Of a DNA stretch of 64,000 nucleotides, positions 59,031 through 64,000 are shown in pieces (position 1 is the stretch's first letter; each line of letters begins with the position of its first letter). Source of the DNA: Diphasiastrum complanatum (lineage: Eukaryota > Streptophyta > Lycopodiopsida > Lycopodiales > Lycopodiaceae); the NCBI GenBank assembly GCA_029204225.1, contig CM055095.1, positions 15,902,049-15,966,048 on the forward strand. The letters are read 5' to 3'. The position numbers and the translations under genes are program-made. Below the pieces are notes generated by a model, which searched no databases, was not told where the DNA came from, and saw nothing but the letters and a program-made list of their open reading frames with translations.

Positions 59031-59667
59031 GGTTAGAGCCCGTTCCCCAAGAGCTAAACCCATTCACGTTCATGCAGGGAACACTCAGAACCACAAGCCG
59101 CGACAGATATGGAGACAACCAGTTCCTGGACCAAATGGTCCCGACAGCATACCGCTGGCGCCACGGACCGAATGGTCCCGACGGCATACCGCTGGCGTCC
59201 CGGGATACGACCCTCAACTATGTGCCAAGTTAAACATTTTGAAAGCGACCTTACAACTGGCGCTTTTACCGAACACTGAAACTCAGAAGGTAATCAGAGT
59301 CAGTTTGAGGAAAATCCCACTTTATTGATAAATCTGAGAAGGTTACATTTCAAGTGTGTGACCGACCCTAGTCTCCGGGGCGCTAGCATGCCAAGGCGAG
59401 AGCCATGACAACATTCCAGCAAGGGAGGCTGAGACTCGGTTGGAGCTCGCCTTGAGTCGCAACCCGCACTCTCCTATAGTATTGGTGTGATTCGGCACCC
59501 CCCCTCATACCAAGCACTCTACCCAAGCTGGTAAAGCACGTTTTTCTCTCTCTAGGATTTTCTCTTTCTAGAAAGTCATTTTCTCTCTCTATATTTTATT
59601 GATCTCCAGGCTTCCTTTAATCATGCCTAGATCGTGTGAGGTGATTGCACATCGATCTGAGCTCTCT

Positions 59668-59830
59668 AGACTCCGCTAGAACCGATCAAAGATTTTCAGC
59701 CATAGGAACTTGGCGCCGGCTGGATTCTGGTCACAGTGGCGCCGGGAGAAGCAGGGGCGTTGCTGGCGCCGAGGACATAGCTGGCGCCGATGGCGCCGGA
59801 AGTAAAGCTTGTAAAGGTAGCTTTACAACA
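59668..59830 (+). other. LTR-end / primer-site-like block, copy 1
   Basis: AGACTCCGCTAGAACCGATC.. TTTTCAGCCATAGGAACTTGGCGCCGG.. followed by several GGCGCC words and GTAAAGCTTGTAAAGGTAGCTTTAC, a stem with 8-bp arms. TTGGCGCCGG resembles the TGGCGCCGTTGCCGG primer site of plant Ty3/gypsy elements, so this is probably an LTR end plus primer site. Fossil; boundaries approximate. Confidence 0.45.
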
Positions 59831-61679
59831 TCCACCCCACCTTTATAAAATCTGATGTCCTCATCAGATGTCAGATTAAAGTAAAGGTGTCTCCCAGTTA
59901 AAACAACTATACATTTAAGCTACTTGGCACAGTACTCAATTTACTGGCCATTTTTTTTTAACATTGAAGCTGGCACAGCACAAGTCGGAGGCTCAGCTCT
60001 TTGTACTGAAAAATTACATAACTTGAAAATATATCTTTGTCTGGGAAAAGCGTAGATTTGATATCGCTTTCGTAACACCCGAGAACCTTATTAACTGGTG
60101 ACAGAGGCCTTTCTTTGAAATGTTCGCTGTCGCTTCTGACTTTCGACTTTGGAACTCCTTTGAGCTCCTGATTTGTCCTTGATGCACTTTGTGTTGAGCT
60201 CCCTGAGCTCCAGATTTGTTCAGTTCTGCACAGGTATCAAGGCTCCCTAAGCCGAAGGATTTATCGTTTGATTGCCCACTTTATGGTCCACTTCGTGCCT
60301 TGTTGCTTCTGCACCTTGATTTCTCTCCTTGTCCCAGCTTGATCTTGATACTTTTCCATCTTGGCTCTTTAAGGTAGGCAAAGATTGAGTACTCCGCAAT
60401 GCACCTCTCACTTAGCTTGAAGTAGCTCTTTGAATCAGCCCAAATGTAACCATTGACCTCGTGGAAAGCCAAAGGGTCGCACCAGTTTGATCCGCATCCG
60501 AACTATCTCTTCGCATTTGTTTGAAGCACCATGTCCGTCGCGCAAAACTTGACTTTCACAATTCCATCACTGATCAGTTGCCTCACAGTCAAAACAAGAA
60601 GTGTACATCGAGCTTGTAGCTCTCTTTGAATCAGACACATGCACCCAGAGTTTGCACTAGTCCGATCTCAACGCAAACTGTCCCTTAGCGTCCGTTCGAA
60701 AAACCAAGTCTCTCATGCAAGACTCAACTTTCACAGTTCCTTCATTGATCAGCTGCCTTACACGTAACACAAGCCAACGTACTCATATGTTTCCTCATCG
60801 TTGCTGGTCCAGAGAAGCCTATAACAAACTTTCCTTTCCACAACAAAAACTTGTCAACTTATTAGGTCCAAAGTTCGCCAGTCTCCTCCTGTGAGTATGG
60901 CTAGGTCACCTTGAATTTGCTCCCCGTTTTGATCAACTTTCATTCAAAATTAGCCCCAAGAGAGAGGTGTATGTGTGATAGTTCCCTTCCACTTATAAAA
61001 TCAGCTGATCGGACTTAGAGTAGAGTTCTTCGGACAAAAAGCCTTTCCAACACTTTGCTTCCCACCTGCTAGGATTATGGCTCGATCCAACTTGTTGCCA
61101 ATCTCTGAAGAGGATCCTAGTCTTTCCCCTTTGAGGAAAAACCCAACTGATACTGGATATCACCCATGCTCAGTGAGTTTCAGTTTTGAAGGTGGCCGTC
61201 CCAAAATGAAGACCAACTGCTCCATAGAAGATCTCCCCTGAAATTGCCCTTTCCAACTTTTGACTTCCTGCTTGCGTCTGGTGGGCGTTGTCGCAAATGA
61301 AACTAACCCAAGAAACAGGCTAGCCATCCATCCTTTGCAAACATTGAGTCGTTTCGTTGCCGTTCACGTGCGAGTACTTGAACTGCAAATCCACCCCACA
61401 GATTCTGTAGTCCTCTTTGTTTGATGGTATCAGCCTTCAAAAGAAAAGGTTCCTTCTCGAGCCATCAGCTCCTTGTATCACAAGCAATCATGCAAACCAG
61501 GCAAAGCACGAGTACTAAGACTCACCACGAATACATACAAGTAAGACACTCAGGCAGGTTTACTAACAAGTAACAATGACAAGGTCCCCCTTTGAGATGG
61601 TCCTGCCAACGGACCTTTGCCTGGCCGCGCCCATACGAATCGATCACGGAATCAGCCCACATAGGACACCCTTCCAACT
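59831..61679 (-). other. Minus-strand protein-like tract with an internal repeat, interrupted
   Basis: A ~190-bp unit is present twice on the minus strand (about 60590-60415 and about 60770-60630). Both read a (D/S)SK stretch preceded by a K-V-(K/E)-x-C segment, and the first includes GYIWADSKSYFKL (60281-60472 is open). Farther right (about 61400-61200) an open stretch contains GVDLQFKYSHVNGNETTQ. The tandem domain could be a lectin-type repeat, but the match is weak and I name no family. Stops interrupt it, so it is a pseudogene or multi-exon gene that I cannot model. Confidence 0.25.
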
Positions 61680-62095
61680 ATCCGTGCTTTCACCATTAAG
61701 CAGCACATTGCCTCAGTCACGCCCCACCACTTTTTGGTCGATAGCCCTTATAGCTAAACGATCGGCAGCTATCCCTCACCGGCAGCTAACCACCCGTGCT
61801 TTACACCCGAATTCGAGCAGCATCTCTGTATCAATGGTTAACTCGTATAGTTCGAATATGTCGCCCCGCACTCCACAAGGTACAGACCGTGCTTTCACCT
61901 CCCTAGGCAGCACTTTGCCTCATCCGTCCTACGTGCAGACAGCGCCAGGCCCGAACCGCGAGAACTGACCGTACTTACACCTCAAGGGCAGCACCTTGAC
62001 TCATCAAGTCCCCCGTTCTGCCGACCACCCCGACCGTGGACGCACCCGTGCTTACACTGTGGGCAGCACCTTGCACAACAGTTGTCTTGATGAAC
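61680..62095. repeat. GC-rich ~70-120-bp tandem repeats
   Basis: About five units with CCGTGCTT(T)(A)CAC.. followed by GGCAGCACCTTG or AGCAGCACATTGCCTCA, at about 61682, 61793, 61888, 61968 and 62046. They lead directly into the block at 62099. Confidence 0.75.
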
Positions 62096-62098
62096 CCC

Positions 62099-62226
62099 AG
62101 ACTCCGCTAGAACCGATCAAAGATTTTCAGCCATAGGAACTTGGCGCCGGGAGCAGCGCCGGCGCCGTTGGCGCCGGGGACATAGCTGGCGCCGGAAGTA
62201 AAGCTTGTAAAGGTAGCTTTACAACA
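62099..62226 (+). other. LTR-end / primer-site-like block, copy 2
   Basis: The same AGACTCCGCTAGAACCGATC.. GGAACTTGGCGCCGG.. AAGCTTGTAAAGGTAGCTTTAC sequence as 59668-59830, in the same orientation 2.4 kb away, with a different number of GGCGCC words between (copy 2 includes GGCGCCGTTGGCGCCGGGGA). Confidence 0.45.
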
Positions 62227-62240
62227 CCACGACACTTAGA

Positions 62241-62264
62241 CCCCACGACACCTGTGTCGTGGGG
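62241..62264. repeat. Perfect 11-bp-arm palindrome
   Basis: CCCCACGACAC-CT-GTGTCGTGGGG, preceded by a partial copy (CACCACGACAC, 62226-62236). Similar in design to the palindrome heads at 910 and 58442. Confidence 0.9.
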
Positions 62265-63048
62265 AACCTTGATTTTGCCATGCTCAACCTAGGTTCATTA
62301 GCTACATATCCCTTGATGGCACTACCCAAATCTTGCACTTTAATACATTCATGTTTGGTTTGGCCCCCATAGCCATAAGTCATATCTTTATTGCTTTGGT
62401 GCATAATTGCCCTTTCTCCAATGAGCCTTGAAGAAAAACATTCAATATCTCTCATTTTGAAGTTTCATCTCTTTGTAAATTTTTTTTCAGTCTTGTCATT
62501 TTGAAGTTTCGCCAATTTCACTCTAAAAACAAATTTGACCTAACCCTACCTTTGCCCAGCCCTAACCCTACCCTTGCCAAATAGGTTAGAAAAAGTGCAA
62601 AAAACCCAAAAAACACCCTGCCAAATTTTTCCTACCCTAATTCTTGACCTATTTAAAAAAAAAAAATTGAACCCTAAACCTAAGCATTCTCTCCTTTGGA
62701 CCCTCCTCCCAAACTCTCTCCCCGTCATGGGGCCTATACCCCTCTCATCCGCAGGGTGAAGCTTACACTGATCTACACGACCTTGCCTTTTATACATAAA
62801 AAACCACCCTAAGTATTTTATAAACAAGGACACTTCCAAAATTAAAAATTCAACAAGAAAAATTTCACCTCGATGTCTTTTCATGTCCACCTTCATCTCT
62901 TGTCGTGGTGCTATCCTCATGCGTACAACCATCACGCGCCATACACTGCTCCACATATCTCAATAGGAGTGTTTGAGTTCTCTCAAGGTCAAGGTTGCAC
63001 GAATCGTCTGCTGCAAAAAAACCCGAATCCCGAGCGGTCTGTTTGCGC

Positions 63049-63050
<2 letters not shown>
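62265..63050. other. Spacer
   Basis: Includes CTAACCCTACC words at 62540-62575. Short open frames occur on both strands but none resembles a known protein. Confidence 0.5.

Positions 63051-63114
<64 letters not shown>
63051..63114. repeat. (GA)n microsatellite
   Basis: 32 uninterrupted GA units. Confidence 0.97.
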
Positions 63115-63117
<3 letters not shown>

Positions 63118-64000
63118 CTTGTGGGATCACGTCACCATCGCTGCGGCCTATGGCACATCGGGCACGAAGAGATAGAGTTTCAGATACTGTCACCAGTCTT
63201 ACACTGGAGGGCCCACACGCATGAGGGCACATTTGTTACGTTTGAGGGGGTACGAGATTGCCCCTTGCATGCATGCTCTTGACACGATACTCACTCCTGT
63301 TGCATCGGAGGAGGTTCGAGGATGGGGCCCAGACAGAGAGGTAAACATTCAACTCTTACACAACAAACATTGATCAAGTTTTAACTCGCTTCCCATGGCT
63401 CGGAGGACAGAGCTGCAGATGAGGCATGAGCCTAACCCGCCTTCTAGTGCGGGATCCTCGACACCACCTCCAGCCGTGACCATACCGGCACCACATCAGC
63501 CACTTGAAAGAGGGAGAGGTAGACAGGGCCACACTACACAGCTGGGGGTTAGGGACTATTATGTGTCCACTGTCGCTCCTAGAGAAGGGCGATGAGTACA
63601 GTGAGTGCGATTGGGTAGGTGTGGCCGGGGCCATCTTGTGAGCACCTGAGGACGAAGGGACTTCTTGATGAGCGGGCTTCTGTTGACCAGAAGCTAGAGC
63701 CTCTCAGGAAGGCATGGGCCCAGTACGTACTACTATCCTTTTAACTTTATGCACTGTAAACTTTAAAGACTCTATGATGATTGACCATTGATATGTAGTA
63801 TGTACATTGTAATTTGTACAGTTTTCATACATTGTGGTGGCATTGCATACTTATTACTTGTTAATAGCCATTTATGTTTAATCATGAATCATGATTGTCA
63901 ATTTTCAAATGATCATTCATCATTGAGGGATCACTGCTCAGGGTTGCAACTTGCCATGAAATTTGAATGGAGCGATTCGAGGAGGTGCCACATATTGAAT
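63115..64000. other. Spacer with one unrecognised plus-strand open frame
   Basis: 63395-63595 reads ATG-MARRTELQMRHEPN, proline/serine-rich, then RDYYVSTVAPREGR and a stop. It could be the start of a transposon-derived protein or chance. No family recognised. Confidence 0.3.

Noticed and set aside
62873-63282. Frames with long Arg-Glu or Ser-Leu runs
   Set aside because: They arise from the (GA)32 tract at 63051-63114.
63395-63595. Possible transposase or gag start
   Set aside because: Composition alone suggests it; no motif was recognised, so it is listed only as an unknown open frame in spacer.
1-64000. CRISPR array, rRNA or tRNA genes, bacterial-type operons
   Set aside because: None seen. 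Repeats are tandem or transposon-derived without spacer structure, and the only tRNA-like boxes belong to a SINE.

Overview
This is nuclear DNA from a land plant, most likely a vascular plant with a large, repeat-rich genome. Two host genes can be read with confidence: the 3' part of a trehalose-6-phosphate phosphatase gene (67-3985, plus strand, eight exons) and a complete-looking L-ascorbate oxidase gene (40730-43078, plus strand, five exons). Both have plant-type proteins and GT-AG introns. The rest is mainly nested and broken transposable elements, chiefly Copia LTR elements, with long (GA)n/(TC)n tracts and AT-rich spacer. The species cannot be named from the sequence. A Penelope-like reverse transcriptase remnant and the high repeat load would fit a fern, gymnosperm or other non-flowering plant, but this is inference.

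Layout. 1-3985: TPP gene, with a palindrome-headed element and a (TC)n tract in intron 3 and a (GA)n tract in intron 5. 4000-8500: AT-rich spacer with old duplications and a Penelope-like remnant. 8515-10870: one end and part of the transposase of a CACTA transposon. 10871-14726: a minus-strand Copia element. 16581-20594: a Copia element with both LTRs, whose interior also holds an opposite-strand Ty3-like piece. 20595-24120: LINE, Copia and Ty3 fragments. 24121-39390: two inverted copies of a long non-coding LTR-type element, the left one carrying a Copia insertion. 39400-40720: tandem duplications and a candidate TATA box ahead of ascorbate oxidase. 43166-43357: a tRNA-like SINE just past that gene. 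46043-53790: a Copia element split by another Copia element, with an unusual ~157-bp duplication at the junctions. 53791-57400: spacer. 57413-58112: weak evidence for exons of a secreted protein. 58436-62264: a palindrome-headed element, GC-rich tandem repeats and two copies of a GGCGCC-rich primer-binding-site-like block. 62265-64000: spacer, a (GA)n tract and one unrecognised open frame.

The two host genes act separately: TPP in trehalose-6-phosphate sugar signalling, ascorbate oxidase in apoplastic redox. I found no operon, CRISPR array, rRNA or tRNA gene. I cannot claim an undescribed biological system. The observations most worth checking are the complementary microsatellites flanking two TPP exons, the opposite-strand chimeric interior of the Copia element at 16581-20594, the long inverted element pair, the large duplication around the Copia element at 47723-52506, the repeated palindrome-headed elements and the Penelope-like remnant.
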